Made by a program: the position numbers and the translations under genes. A stretch of 41,120 bases of DNA, from NCBI GenBank assembly GCA_016795425.1, contig JAEUHG010000166.1, positions 1-41,120 on the forward strand. Direction: 5' to 3'. Below are positions 1 to 8,611 of this stretch, in pieces. This stretch comes from Verrucomicrobiales bacterium. GTDB lineage: Bacteria > Verrucomicrobiota > Verrucomicrobiia > Limisphaerales > CAIMTB01. Under the pieces are notes generated by a model. The model was not told where the DNA came from. It saw nothing but the letters and a program-made list of their open reading frames with translations, and made no database searches. Each line of letters opens with the position of its first letter. Within the stretch, counting starts at the first letter, position 1.

Positions 1-1874
1 GGACGCGCCTCATCCTCGAGCCGAACATCTCGGGTGTCGCGCACCACCCCGATCACTTCCAGTTCACGGTCCGGATTGGAGCCCACGGTCAGGTGCCCCC
101 CGACGGCGGAATTCCCGGGGAACAGCACTCGTGCCGCCGCCTGGTTCAGAATGACTTTTCTCCCATACCCGTGGTCATCGAGTTCGGACTCGTAGAAGTA
201 CCTTCCCTCGATCAGCGGGATGCGCATCGCCTGGAAGTAATCAAAGGCGACGAAATTCGCCGCGACCACAGGCCGATCAGCCTCCGGAACCGGACGGCCC
301 ACCACCTGGGGTTTTTCGTTGATGTTCCACGTCGCCGTGAGTGGCACCGAAGAGATCGTCCCGACGGCGAGGACACCGGGAATCGCCGCCACTCGCTCGC
401 GCAGCCGGCGGTACATCCGGCATACGTCCCCGTTCGTTTCGAAATCGCGCGAAGCAACGTCAAACGTGACCACGGATTCCGGGTGATACCCTAGGTCGAG
501 ACGCATCAACCGACGGTAGCTTTCCAGCAGCAAGCCCGCTGAAAGCAACAGCACGAGCACGGCGGCGGTTTGGCCCACGAGCATGCCGCGGTGCCACTGT
601 CGGAGTCCGGGCATGCTGGAGGCCCGCGGGCCGGCCCGAAGCGCATCTGCCGGGTCGACGCGCGTGGCGCGCCAAGCTGGAACCACGGCAAAAACCAGAA
701 CCGTGAGGACCGACAACCCGAAGGTAAACGCCGCACTCGCGGGGTCGATGGAGGCTTCCCGCAGAAAAGGAACATGACCGCCGCCTAACTGAACCATTCC
801 ATGAACGATCCCAACCGCCGCCACCAGCCCGGCTCCCCCACCCGCGACCGCCAGGCATCCGGCCTCCCAGGCCGCCGAGCGCAGGAGTTTCCGTCTTCCA
901 GCTCCCAGCGCCAGACGCAGGGCGGTCTCGCGATGGCGTTCGACTCCCCGAGCCACCATAAGGTGCGCCAGATTCACGCACCCCATAAGCAGCACAGCCG
1001 CAACCGCTGCCGCCACCATTGGGATGGCGTGTCGCGTTCGTCCCAGGACCTGATCCCGCATGGTGAGCAAATCCAGACCGAACCCGCGACTAGTGTCCGC
1101 ATGCTCCCGCGCGGCCCGCTCACCGATGGCAACCACCTCCGACCTGGCCTTTTCGAAGGTGACGCCCGGGGCGAGTCGCGCCACGCCGAGAAACATGCGT
1201 GCCGCTCGTGAAGTGAGGTCGCTGCCCTTGGGTGTCGGCATCGGCAGCCAGACGTCTTTTATGCCCGTCGTCAGCCTGGATCCATTCCCTGTCGATTGGA
1301 GGCGTTCCACGGGAAATTCGAAGCCCGCGGGTACGACGCCAATGATGGTGGACACCTGCCGATCCAACCGAAGCTGAGTTCCAAGAACCTCCGGTTTTCC
1401 CCCCAGTCGAGTCTTCCACAACTCTTCGCTCACCATGACGACGGCCTCCGCACCCTCCGCCACGTCGGCCGCCTGGATGGTTCGCCCCAGCACCGGCCGG
1501 AGTCGGAGCACCTCCACCAACCCTGGATTGATCTGAATGGACTGGAGATGCTCAACGTCGCCGTTCTCTTCCCAGCGCGATTCCATGAGCCCAAACGTCC
1601 CGATGGCCTGGAAAGCGGTCGACGCTTCCCGGACGTCTTCCATCTCTCGCCAGGAGACTTCCCAGTCCGACGCCCCAGCCGCCGTGCGGGTGGATCGGAG
1701 CCACACCAGGCCGTCGGCCTCCTCGAAACCAAGGGGTCGGAAAAGCACCGCCTTCGCCACAGCAAACACCGCGGTGTTGGCGCCAATCCCGATGGCCAGG
1801 ATCAGAACCGCTGCCAGAGAGAAACCTGGCCGATTCCGCAACGACCTTACCGCGATGACGATGTCCCGAGTCAC
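1..1874 (-). CDS. ADOP-family ABC transporter permease (C-terminus beyond window)
   Basis: About 624 codons are visible and the reading frame runs off the left edge, so the C-terminus is missing. The start is a GTG at 1872-1874. An in-frame TAA lies just upstream, and an AGAAGG ribosome-binding sequence sits about 10 bases before the GTG. The N-terminus reads RSLRNRPGFSLAAVLILAIG followed by GANTAVFAV and LFRPLGF, which is the hallmark of 'acidobacterial duplicated orphan permeases'. These are MacB/FtsX-type membrane proteins with two permease cores and no linked ATPase. A periplasmic MacB_PCD-like region follows, then a membrane block containing RHRETALRLALGAGRRKLLR (the FtsX coupling region). 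A second periplasmic domain begins before the edge. The substrate is unknown. No ATPase gene is adjacent, which is typical of the family. Confidence 0.85.
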   Translation of the reverse strand, partial: MTRDIVIAVRSLRNRPGFSLAAVLILAIGIGANTAVFAVAKAVLFRPLGFEEADGLVWLRSTRTAAGASDWEVSWREMEDVREASTAFQAIGTFGLMESRWEENGDVEHLQSIQINPGLVEVLRLRPVLGRTIQAADVAEGAEAVVMVSEELWKTRLGGKPEVLGTQLRLDRQVSTIIGVVPAGFEFPVERLQSTGNGSRLTTGIKDVWLPMPTPKGSDLTSRAARMFLGVARLAPGVTFEKARSEVVAIGERAAREHADTSRGFGLDLLTMRDQVLGRTRHAIPMVAAAVAAVLLMGCVNLAHLMVARGVERHRETALRLALGAGRRKLLRSAAWEAGCLAVAGGGAGLVAAVGIVHGMVQLGGGHVPFLREASIDPASAAFTFGLSVLTVLVFAVVPAWRATRVDPADALRAGPRASSMPGLRQWHRGMLVGQTAAVLVLLLSAGLLLESYRRLMRLDLGYHPESVVTFDVASRDFETNGDVCRMYRRLRERVAAIPGVLAVGTISSVPLTATWNINEKPQVVGRPVPEADRPVVAANFVAFDYFQAMRIPLIEGRYFYESELDDHGYGRKVILNQAAARVLFPGNSAVGGHLTVGSNPDRELEVIGVVRDTRDVRLEDEAR

Positions 1875-1935
1875 TGGCGCGCTGCCTTCTTAAGCACAAA
1901 AGGCAGGGCACGGACCATGCCAGCGTCGTCGCGCC

Positions 1936-1981
1936 TGGTCCAAAAGCGCCGCGGACCAAAGGGAAGATCAGAAAATTTCCC
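1936..1981 (-). terminator. Possible hairpins downstream of feoB
   Basis: Two short inverted repeats lie in the 168-base gap after the feoB stop codon. One is GGGAA/TTCCC (1961-1965 and 1977-1981). The other is TGGTCC/GGACCA (1936-1941 and 1953-1958). On the minus strand the first is followed by TTTGG rather than a real U-tract. They could end the feo transcript, but the stems are only 5-6 bp. Confidence 0.2.
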
Positions 1982-2042
1982 GCAGCGGGGACGGCTCTTT
2001 CCCGACTGTGGCACGGTGGTGAGCGAAGGTTCGTCGGAATCG

Positions 2043-4295
2043 CTACTCGAAGCCCAACCACCGACCGCCCTGGTAGGTGACGAAAGCGAAGGTCCAGGCC
2101 AGGGCGGTCATGTAGGCCCATTGAAAGATCGGCCAATACCAGCCATTGGTTTCGCGACGCACGATGGCAATGGTGCTCACGCACTGAAGTGCGAACACGT
2201 AGAAGATCATGAGCGTCACCCCGGTCAGAGGCGTGTACAAAGGCCGACCGTCCTCCCGGCGCTGATTTTTCAGCACCGTCACCAAACCCTGGGTCCCTTC
2301 TTCGGAGTCATCCGCGCCCCCCACGCTGTACACCGTCGACATCGTGCTCACGAACACTTCTCTGGCCGCGAAGGACGACACGATACCGATGCCGATTTTC
2401 CAATCGAACCCGAGGGGCTCAATGAAGGGTTCGATGGTTCGGCCGAGAAATCCCGCGAAACTGCCCTGCAAACGTTCGCCGGCGACCTGGTGCTCCACCG
2501 CCAGGAGCCGCGCCTCGCGCTCGGCAGGATTGGAGAGGAGGGCCGCGTCCGCCCGCGCCGCGGCAGCCGCGGCTTCGCGTTTCTCGTCCCGCGGATAGGT
2601 GGCGAGCACCCAAAGCACCATGTTGATGACCAGAATGACGGTTCCAGCACGACGAAGAAAAAGCATGGAACGATCCCACATGTGGCGCAGCACCACCCGC
2701 AAGGCCGGCCTTTTGTAGGGAGGCAACTCCATGATCAACAAGGGGGCCTGACCGCGAAGCAGCGTCTTCTTGAACAACCACGCCATGCCGATCGCCACCA
2801 CGATGCCGAGGAGGTACATGGCCAGGAGGGTGAGTGCCGAAAGCCGAACGAACCCCAGCAAGACCACGCTGGGAATGCAGGCAGCGATGAGAACCGTGTA
2901 GACCGGCAGCCGGGCCGAACAACTCATCAGCGGCGCCACCAGAATCGTCACCAACCGATCCTTCGGGGTCTCGATGGTCCGCGTCGCCATGATGCCGGGA
3001 ATGGCACACGCGAACGAACTCAACAGGGGAATGAAACTCTTTCCGTGCAATCCCACCTTGCTCATCAAACGGTCCATCAAAAAGGCCGCCCGCGCCATGT
3101 AGCCGGTGTCCTCGAGCAGGCTCAAGAACAGGAAGAGCAGCAAGATCTGCGGCAGAAACACCAACACCGCTCCCACTCCCGCGATCACTCCGTCCGTCAT
3201 GAGGTTGCGCAAATCACCCGCCGGCATGGCCTCCCCAATCCAACCGCCCAACCCCCCAACGGCCGATTCGATCCATCCCATCGGCCATTCCGCCAAAGTG
3301 AAGATTGCCTGAAACATCAGGAACATCAGCCCGATAAAGATCAAAGGGCCCGCCAATCGGTGGGTCACCACCCGGTCAATGCGGTCGCTCAATGTCTCCC
3401 CGGCCATCGCGGTGTCGCGGACGACGGCCCCATGGATCTCACTCACGCTCGCGTACCTCGCCTCGATCACCGCACTCGACCAGTCAATGCCCGCCGCCTG
3501 CAATTGCCGCCGTCCGGCATCCACCACCCGTTGCACCTCGGCTGGATAGGCGGTGCCGACCGGAGAGAATGACCGCGCCTGATGGTCGGAGAGCAGCAAC
3601 ACCGCTTCCGAGTTCGCCCGCATCGCACGGTCGGGAAACAGCTTCTTCAACAGCCCAGCCAATTCGGTCGACGCCAGGCGAAAGGCCTCGGGCAGGTCCA
3701 GAAAGCTTCTTGGTCCGACCCCATCCTGACGCGGTTCGACCGAACGATGCGCCAGCCGGAAGATCTCCGCCCGGATCTTGTCCAGGCCCTCGCGCCGACT
3801 AGCCACCGTGGAGATCACCGGAACCCCCAGACGCTCCGCCAAGGCGCCGGCGTCGATTTCCATTCCCACATCGTGCGCCACATCCACCATGTTCAATGCG
3901 ATCAGCGTCGGGTACCCAAGCTCGATCACCTGAGTGGCATAATAGAGGTTCCGTTCCAGGTTGGAGGCGTCGACGACGACCACCACCACCGACGGCGGTT
4001 GCACCTCGGGCAATCGTTGAAAGAGCACGTCGCGGGCGACCTCCTCGTCGAGGGACTGGGGACTCAGGCTGTAGGCTCCCGGGAGGTCCAAAATTGAAAA
4101 CCGCAAGTGAGGTGCCGTTCCGCGCAGGCGGCCTTCCTTTCGCTCCACGGTGACACCGGCATAGTTCCCGACCTTGGCGTGCATGCCGGTCAGGGCATTG
4201 AACAAGGTGGTCTTGCCACAGTTCGGATTGCCGGTAAGGACAACCCAGAACTCACGCGAGGGCGCGGAAGGGGTGGCGGGCGGAACAGCCATCAT
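2043..4295 (-). CDS. feoB: Ferrous iron transport protein B (FeoB)
   Basis: This inner-membrane transporter imports Fe(II) and carries a cytoplasmic N-terminal G-protein domain. The 750-residue product has the normal FeoB length. The G motifs are clear: G1 GNPNCGKT at residues 22-29, the G2 threonine within NYAGVTV near 49, G3 DLPG at 70-73 and G4 NMVD at 135-138. They are followed by the helical regulatory region and two membrane gate blocks. The gate motifs include SLLEDTGYMARAAFLMDRLM and SSFACAIPGIMATRTIE. The start has two consecutive ATG codons (4295 and 4292). An AAGG sequence a few bases upstream suits either. It is the last gene of a feoA-feoA-feoB unit, with a 109-base gap after feoA. 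No clear Fur box was found upstream of the operon. Confidence 0.97.
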   Translation of the reverse strand: MMAVPPATPSAPSREFWVVLTGNPNCGKTTLFNALTGMHAKVGNYAGVTVERKEGRLRGTAPHLRFSILDLPGAYSLSPQSLDEEVARDVLFQRLPEVQPPSVVVVVVDASNLERNLYYATQVIELGYPTLIALNMVDVAHDVGMEIDAGALAERLGVPVISTVASRREGLDKIRAEIFRLAHRSVEPRQDGVGPRSFLDLPEAFRLASTELAGLLKKLFPDRAMRANSEAVLLLSDHQARSFSPVGTAYPAEVQRVVDAGRRQLQAAGIDWSSAVIEARYASVSEIHGAVVRDTAMAGETLSDRIDRVVTHRLAGPLIFIGLMFLMFQAIFTLAEWPMGWIESAVGGLGGWIGEAMPAGDLRNLMTDGVIAGVGAVLVFLPQILLLFLFLSLLEDTGYMARAAFLMDRLMSKVGLHGKSFIPLLSSFACAIPGIMATRTIETPKDRLVTILVAPLMSCSARLPVYTVLIAACIPSVVLLGFVRLSALTLLAMYLLGIVVAIGMAWLFKKTLLRGQAPLLIMELPPYKRPALRVVLRHMWDRSMLFLRRAGTVILVINMVLWVLATYPRDEKREAAAAAARADAALLSNPAEREARLLAVEHQVAGERLQGSFAGFLGRTIEPFIEPLGFDWKIGIGIVSSFAAREVFVSTMSTVYSVGGADDSEEGTQGLVTVLKNQRREDGRPLYTPLTGVTLMIFYVFALQCVSTIAIVRRETNGWYWPIFQWAYMTALAWTFAFVTYQGGRWLGFE

Positions 4296-4404
4296 CAGGC
4301 CTTAGAATGGCGCAAGCCCCCGAACCCGGCTGTCGACCGCTTGCGGTTCATTGTCGGCGAATTGCCTCCCTTGACGCGGCAGGGATGCCATGACGCCGCG
4401 GGCC

Positions 4405-4644
4405 CTAGGCAGGGCGGACCAGAATCTGCTCGGCTTCCTGCCGACGGAGAGTGAGGTGGTAACCGCGGACTTTGATTTCGACGGGGTCCCCGAGAGGCGC
4501 GAAACGGACCAACTCGACTTTGGACCCCACCAGGACACCCATCTCCATGAGGCGTGGTTTATCGGCGGCGGACACCTTGATTTCGGCGATACTGGCCCGT
4601 CCACCGACCGGCAAGGAGCTAAGCGGCTGAAGAGTCTCGTTCAT
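4405..4644 (-). CDS. feoA: FeoA-like SH3-domain protein
   Basis: This 79-residue protein has the size and core of FeoA, a small cytoplasmic SH3-like partner of FeoB. Family hallmarks are LMEMGVLVGSKVELVRFAPL and DPVEIKVRGYHLTLRR, ending at EAEQILV. Its ATG lies inside the end of the upstream feoA-like gene, giving a 26-base overlap. No Shine-Dalgarno sequence precedes it, so translation is probably coupled to that gene. It lies directly upstream of feoB and most likely modulates FeoB GTPase or transport activity. Confidence 0.93.
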   Translation of the reverse strand: MNETLQPLSSLPVGGRASIAEIKVSAADKPRLMEMGVLVGSKVELVRFAPLGDPVEIKVRGYHLTLRRQEAEQILVRPA

Positions 4645-5002
4645 GGGCAGACGGCGAACCGTTGATAGGACCGGGGTGTGCTGGCCTCCCGCCGGCGGCA
4701 GGCTCGACGACGATCATTTGCGCCAAGTCGCGACTGATGCCGAGACGGACGTTGCAGACCTGGCAAATCACGTTGGTGTGTTTGCTCAGCAACCGGATGC
4801 GTTGCTGCTCGCAAAAGCCCAACTCGCGCAGGCGCATCGCGACTTCCGCGGGGGCGGAGAGTTCGCGCACTTTCAGCACCATGCCGCAGCTGGCCTGCGC
4901 CAGGGAGCAACAACCGGGCTCGCGACACAGACTGGGCACGGGCAGATCAGGATTGGGCGTTTCCGTCACGGACGGCCAAGCTTGCTGGCCTTTAGAGATC
5001 AT
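4619..5002 (-). CDS. Cysteine-rich FeoA-domain protein
   Basis: This is the first gene of the feo unit, 127 residues if started at 5002. The FeoA core runs from about residue 42 (VLKVRELSAPAEVAMRLREL) to IVVEPA near 99. Two unusual cysteine clusters are visible: CREPGCCSLAQASC in the N-terminal extension (four cysteines) and CQVC in the domain core. An internal ATG at 4882 (MVLKVRELS) is an alternative start that would remove the N-terminal cluster. The C-terminal tail is proline- and glycine-rich and overlaps the next gene by 26 bases in another frame. The cysteines suggest metal or Fe-S binding, which is inference. FeoA-type assignment is confident; the specific role is not. Confidence 0.85.
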   Translation of the reverse strand: MISKGQQAWPSVTETPNPDLPVPSLCREPGCCSLAQASCGMVLKVRELSAPAEVAMRLRELGFCEQQRIRLLSKHTNVICQVCNVRLGISRDLAQMIVVEPAAGGRPAHPGPINGSPSAHERDSSAA

Positions 5003-5090
5003 TCAAGCGGGTTCTAACTTCTTCCGATGAAACAGGCTCGGGGGCGAAGCTGGACGACAGACCAAGCGTTCGGCAACCTGCCGCCGAGGT

Positions 5091-7196
5091 ATGAGTCCAC
5101 TCTGGCTCTCAATGGCCGTCGCGATTTTCGCGCTGGCCCTTGGGGTCGCGGTGATTTGGCGTTCTCCCCGGCACCCAGCCCACCTTTCGTTCGGAGTTGG
5201 CATGTTGATCCTGGCGGGAGAGACGGTAACCGCGAGCCTGGCCGTGACCTCCTTCACTGCCGCAGAGGCGCTGCCCTACGAGCGTCTTAGGCTTGCTTTG
5301 GCCGCACTGCTGCCGGTCCCGTGGATCGTCTTCAGCCGCTGCTATTCCCGCGGAGATGCCCTGCTCGCCCTGCGCCAACGCTGGCGGCAGGCCGTGATTG
5401 GCACGCTCGCCGCGGGCGCCTTCGTCGGCGCCTTTTACGGTGCCCTCGCCTATGTCTCGCGGAACCCCACGTCGCGCCTCGAGTTTGTCGCGCTCGGTTG
5501 GGCCGGCCTGACAGTTGAGATTGGCATTCTGCTGACCTCCGTCCTGGTGCTCATGAACCTGGAACGCACCTTTCGTGGTTCGGTGGGTGTCATGCGCTGG
5601 CGGATCAAGTACATGGTGCTCGGCGTCGGTGCGCTATTTGGCTTCCGACTTTACGCTGCCAGCCAGGCCCTTCTTTTCCAAATCCCCGAGGAACCGATCA
5701 GCCGTGCCGGGGCCGCAGCCCTCGGCGTTGCCTGTGTCCTGATGTCGGTGTCCCTCAGCCGGGGAACGGTCTTCGATGTCGATGTCTACCCGTCCCAAAG
5801 CCTGGTCTACCGGTCGCTCACGGTCGTGCTCGCCGGTCTCTACCTGCTGATCGTCGGCGTGTTGTCCCACCTGGTGACGGTATTCGGAGGCACCACGGCG
5901 TTTCCCATCAAAGCCCTGCTGGTGCTGGTGGCTCTGACCGGTCTCGCAGCCATGATGCTTTCGGAGCGGCTCCGGCGTCAGCTGCGACAGTTTGTCAGCC
6001 GCCATCTCCGACGCCCGGTCTACGATTATCGGGGGGTGTGGAGCACGTTCACCGCCCAGACCACCTCCCTCGTCGAGGAAGGGGCATTCTCCCGCAAAGT
6101 GGCGTCGTGGATTTCCGACACCTTCCAAGCGCTCTCGTCTAGTGTCTGGTTGGTCGAGGAATCCGGAGAGCGCCTGCGACTCGGTGGCTCCACGGTGCTC
6201 GTGGATGCAACGGCGGATCGACTCGATCAACCGGCTGCCGAATTACGCGAAGCGCTGGCCGGCATCGCCCAACTCAAAGAACCGACGGTAATTGATCCGG
6301 ACTTGTATCCCTGGGCGGCGACTTTGATCCGGCTGCATCCCGGGGTCTTTCCCGCCGGGGGGAGCCGCATTTGCCAGCCATTGATCGCCGGTGGGCGCCT
6401 CCTCGGCTTGCTGACTCTCGGCGATCGCGTCGCGGGTGCGCCGTTTACGACGGAGGATTTCGACCTCCTGAAGTGTGTCGCAGACCAGATTGCCGCGAGC
6501 CTTCTCGGCCTCCAGTTGTCAGCCCAACAAGTGCGGTCCAAGGAAATGGAGGCCTTCCAGACCATGTCGGCGTTTTTTGTCCATGACCTCAAGAACACCG
6601 CGTCGACGCTTTCGCTGACTCTGCAGAACCTTCACCAGCACTTCAGTGACCCGGCCTTTCGGGATGATGCGTTGCGAGCGGTTGGCAAGAGCGTTCAGCA
6701 CCTCAACACGCTCATCGCGCGTCTCACGCGACTCCGGCAGGAGCTCCGGGTTCAACCCGTGCCCACGGATCTGCCAGCGATGGTCGAGGCCTGCATCCAG
6801 ACACTGGGGCCGACCCCGAACCTTCAGATCCGGCGCGAGTTCAGCCCGCTGCCGCCCGTTCAGCTCGATTCCGAGCAGTTTCAGAAAGTGATTCTCAACC
6901 TGCTGCTCAACTCACGGGAGGCGATTTCTCATGACGGGGAAATCCGGGTCGCCACCGAGTCTTTCGGCGGATGGGCCGTCGTGTCCGTCTCCGACAATGG
7001 ATGCGGCATGAGTCCCGAGTTCATCCAGAAGTCCCTATTCCGGCCGTTCCAAACCACGAAAAAGAATGGTTTGGGCATTGGCATGTTCCACAGCAAAATG
7101 ATCGTCGAGGCCCATCGCGGGCGACTGGAAGTTCAGAGCACCCAAGGTAAAGGCACGACGGTGCGAGTGCTTCTCCCGCTCACGAGTACTGTATGA
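5091..7196 (+). CDS. prsK: PrsK-type membrane sensor histidine kinase
   Basis: This 701-residue protein matches the architecture of PrsK, the histidine kinase associated with PEP-CTERM/exosortase systems. The N-terminal ~290 residues form a set of hydrophobic segments with charged connectors. A GAF-like region follows at about 315-480, ending in FTTEDFDLLKCVADQIAASL. The phospho-acceptor box is FFVHDLKNTASTLSL with His498. The ATPase domain has the N box NLLLNSREA (Asn607), DNGCGM at 635-640 and GLGIGM at 660-665. The stop codon overlaps the start of prsR by 4 bases, so the two are co-translated. A GAGG lies immediately before the ATG, which is closer than usual for a ribosome-binding site. 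It probably phosphorylates PrsR; the signal is unknown. Confidence 0.9.
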   Translation: MSPLWLSMAVAIFALALGVAVIWRSPRHPAHLSFGVGMLILAGETVTASLAVTSFTAAEALPYERLRLALAALLPVPWIVFSRCYSRGDALLALRQRWRQAVIGTLAAGAFVGAFYGALAYVSRNPTSRLEFVALGWAGLTVEIGILLTSVLVLMNLERTFRGSVGVMRWRIKYMVLGVGALFGFRLYAASQALLFQIPEEPISRAGAAALGVACVLMSVSLSRGTVFDVDVYPSQSLVYRSLTVVLAGLYLLIVGVLSHLVTVFGGTTAFPIKALLVLVALTGLAAMMLSERLRRQLRQFVSRHLRRPVYDYRGVWSTFTAQTTSLVEEGAFSRKVASWISDTFQALSSSVWLVEESGERLRLGGSTVLVDATADRLDQPAAELREALAGIAQLKEPTVIDPDLYPWAATLIRLHPGVFPAGGSRICQPLIAGGRLLGLLTLGDRVAGAPFTTEDFDLLKCVADQIAASLLGLQLSAQQVRSKEMEAFQTMSAFFVHDLKNTASTLSLTLQNLHQHFSDPAFRDDALRAVGKSVQHLNTLIARLTRLRQELRVQPVPTDLPAMVEACIQTLGPTPNLQIRREFSPLPPVQLDSEQFQKVILNLLLNSREAISHDGEIRVATESFGGWAVVSVSDNGCGMSPEFIQKSLFRPFQTTKKNGLGIGMFHSKMIVEAHRGRLEVQSTQGKGTTVRVLLPLTSTV

Positions 7197-8545
7197 AACC
7201 AACCCTGCTCATTGTAGATGACGACGAGGAAATCCGTTCGCAGCTTCGTTGGGCGCTAACCGCAGAATACGATGTTGTTCAGGCCGGCGACCGTGCCGAA
7301 GCTCTCGCCAAATTCCGCGAGCATCGCCCGGCGGTTGTCCTTCTCGATCTCGGCCTGCCTCCGTCCCCCGCGTCGCCCGTCGAAGGCCTCAGCACCCTTT
7401 CCGAGATCATCACCGAGGAGCGCCTCGCCAAAGTCGTCATCGTCAGCGGCCAGGGCGAACGCGCCAACGCCATGCAGGCGATCGGACAAGGCGCCTGGGA
7501 CTTCGTCGGAAAGCCCGTCGATATGGCGGAGCTCCAGGCCATCCTGCGACGCGCCTTTCACGTCGCCCAGCTCGAGCGCGACTTCCAGGCGATGCAGCGC
7601 GAGTTCCAGGAGGACGCCTTCGAAGGCATCCTTGGGAAGAGCCCCGGCATGCAGGAGGTTTTCCGCCTCATCCAGCGTGTCGCGTCGACCGACGCTTCGG
7701 TGCTGATCCTGGGCGAAAGTGGCACGGGCAAGGAAATGGTCGCTCAGGCCATCCATTCGCGAAGTCGGCGCGCCAAAGGCCCCTTTGTGGCGATCAATTG
7801 CGGCGCCATTCCGGAAAATCTCATCGAAAGCGAACTGTTCGGTCATGAGAAGGGTGCCTTCACGGGGGCGGTCAGCCAGCGTCCCGGTCGCATCGAGACC
7901 GCCCAGGATGGAACGCTCTTTCTCGACGAGATCGGTGAACTTCCAGCTCCTCTCCAGGTCCGACTTCTCCGATTCCTCCAGGAACAACGCATCGAACGCG
8001 TCGGAGGTCGCGAATCCATTCGCGTTGATGTCCGTGTCCTCGCCGCCACGCACGTGGACCTCAAACAAGCCATGGCCACCGCGCGATTTCGCGAGGACCT
8101 GTTCTACCGGCTTGCGGTCGTGACGTTGCGTCTTCCCGCGTTGCGCGAGCGCAGTTCCGATATCGCCCTTCTCTCCCAGGCGTTCTTACGCCGCTTTGCG
8201 GCGCACTTTGAGCGCAACAACCTCACGTTCGACGCCGCCGCCCTCCGGGCCATCGAACGCCACCCCTGGCCAGGCAACGTTCGCGAACTCGAAAACCGCA
8301 TCAAACGCGCGGTGATCATGGCTGACGGCCGGCAAGTGACCACGCGCGACCTGGAACTCGAGTCAACCGAGGCCCCCTCGGCCACCACCCTCAAGGAAGC
8401 CCGCGAGCAATTGGAGCGGGAGCTTGTGGTGCAGGCGCTGCGCCGCAACGGCGGCAAGATAACCGGCGCCGCCAACGAGTTGGGTATCAGCCGCCCGACG
8501 CTCTACGAGTTGATGGATAAGCTGGGCATCCAGCGCGAAAACTGA
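7193..8545 (+). CDS. prsR: PrsR-type sigma-54-dependent response regulator
   Basis: This 450-residue NtrC-family activator has three domains. The receiver domain has phospho-acceptor Asp52 (LLDLGLP) and conserved Lys107 (VGKPVD). The AAA+ domain has Walker A GESGTGK at 174-180, the sigma-54 contact loop GAFTGA at 221-226 and Walker B LFLDEI at 242-247. A Fis-type helix-turn-helix lies at about 425-448 (ITGAANELGISRPTLYELMD). It overlaps prsK by 4 bases. The family activates sigma-54 promoters of PEP-CTERM and exopolysaccharide genes in other bacteria. A consensus -24/-12 promoter at 39804-39820 is a likely target within this window. Confidence 0.93.
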   Translation: MKPTLLIVDDDEEIRSQLRWALTAEYDVVQAGDRAEALAKFREHRPAVVLLDLGLPPSPASPVEGLSTLSEIITEERLAKVVIVSGQGERANAMQAIGQGAWDFVGKPVDMAELQAILRRAFHVAQLERDFQAMQREFQEDAFEGILGKSPGMQEVFRLIQRVASTDASVLILGESGTGKEMVAQAIHSRSRRAKGPFVAINCGAIPENLIESELFGHEKGAFTGAVSQRPGRIETAQDGTLFLDEIGELPAPLQVRLLRFLQEQRIERVGGRESIRVDVRVLAATHVDLKQAMATARFREDLFYRLAVVTLRLPALRERSSDIALLSQAFLRRFAAHFERNNLTFDAAALRAIERHPWPGNVRELENRIKRAVIMADGRQVTTRDLELESTEAPSATTLKEAREQLERELVVQALRRNGGKITGAANELGISRPTLYELMDKLGIQREN

Positions 8546-8547
8546 GC

Positions 8548-8577
8548 GGTCGGCACCCGACCCAGGGCCGCGCCTGG
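8548..8577. terminator. Paired short hairpins between convergent genes
   Basis: In the 66-base gap between prsR and the convergent export gene there is a perfect 6-bp stem with a 3-base loop: GGTCGG (8548-8553) and CCGACC (8557-8562). It is directly followed by CCAGG/CCTGG (8562-8566 and 8573-8577) around a 6-base loop. Neither is followed by a T-tract. They could serve as a bidirectional transcription barrier, but the evidence is structural only. Confidence 0.25.
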
Positions 8578-8611
8578 ACCGACCCGATTCCGGCGAAGTC
8601 CGTGATCCGTT

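Noticed and set aside
1296..3572. 758-codon plus-strand frame opposite the permease and feoB
   Set aside because: Composition is His/Arg/Pro/Gln-rich with no domain, and both minus-strand genes beneath it are certain.
7718..7735. TGGCACG within prsR resembling a -24 element
   Set aside because: It lies in the Walker A coding sequence and lacks TTGC at the required spacing.
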